DNA of 5,743 bases from an uncultured Bacillota bacterium (GTDB lineage: Bacteria; Bacillota; Clostridia; Peptostreptococcales; Anaerovoracaceae), in assembly GCA_946545145.1 (NCBI GenBank), contig CAMNNG010000078.1:1-5743 (forward strand). Direction: 5' to 3'. Positions 5,687-5,743 of the stretch are shown one piece after another (position 1 is the first letter of the stretch; the number at the start of each line of letters is the position of its first letter). The notes under the pieces were generated by a model that searched no databases, was not told the DNA's origin, and saw only the letters and a program-made list of their open reading frames with translations. Made by a program: the position numbers and the translations under genes.

Positions 5687-5743
5687 TCACTGACCGTCGC
5701 TGTCGTTGAACGTCCTTCTGAGAAAGCCGCCCTTCGGTCTCTT
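5687..5743 (-). CDS. Possible C-terminal tail of an upstream gene (partial)
   Basis: From the right edge, one minus-strand frame reads KRPKGGFLRRTFNDSDGQ and stops at TGA (5687-5689), 48 bp before the pyrophosphatase start. The short gap without a clear terminator and the common gene direction fit the end of a preceding co-directional gene. Eighteen residues are too few to identify a family. Another minus-strand frame is also open across this piece, so the choice of frame is not proven. Confidence 0.35.
   Translation of the reverse strand, partial: KRPKGGFLRRTFNDSDGQ

Overview
The window is an ordinary-looking chromosomal segment of an anaerobic Bacillota, most likely a Clostridia member. 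This rests on a family II pyrophosphatase with a CBS-DRTGG-CBS insert (a form typical of Clostridia), a COG2509-type flavoprotein, a strong extended -10 promoter and an intrinsic terminator with a T tract. By eye the GC content is near one half. No finer taxonomic placement can be supported.

Every credible gene is on the minus strand, so transcription runs from right to left. At the right edge is the probable C-terminal tail of an upstream gene (5743 to 5687). Next is a complete CBS-regulated Mn/Co-dependent inorganic pyrophosphatase (5638 to 3971), followed by a hairpin and a clear rho-independent terminator with a TTCG loop. A new promoter (TG-G-TATAAT) overlaps the end of that terminator and drives a two-gene operon: an uncharacterised FAD-dependent dehydrogenase of the COG2509 type (3787 to 2408) and, 18 bp further on, a class-3-like aldehyde dehydrogenase (2389 to 1010). 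After an 84-bp gap holding a weaker candidate promoter comes a CobW/COG0523 G3E-family GTPase (925 to beyond position 1). It carries an uninterrupted 67-residue tract made only of His, Asp and Glu and runs off the left edge before its C-terminal domain is complete.

The pyrophosphatase removes the PPi released by biosynthesis and probably senses adenine nucleotides. The flavoprotein and aldehyde dehydrogenase are very likely co-transcribed and may serve one redox pathway, but the sequence does not identify the substrate. The GTPase is a probable metallochaperone or metal-insertion protein, and its His-rich tract points to zinc, nickel or cobalt handling. A shared role between the GTPase and the redox pair is not demonstrated.

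There are no RNA genes, mobile elements, CRISPR arrays or phage signals. The longest non-coding stretch is 183 bp. The large plus-strand open frames are antisense shadows caused by codon bias. I did not find a convincing novel system. The most noteworthy items are the extreme His/Asp/Glu tract, the cysteine cluster in the flavoprotein and the compact terminator/promoter junction.
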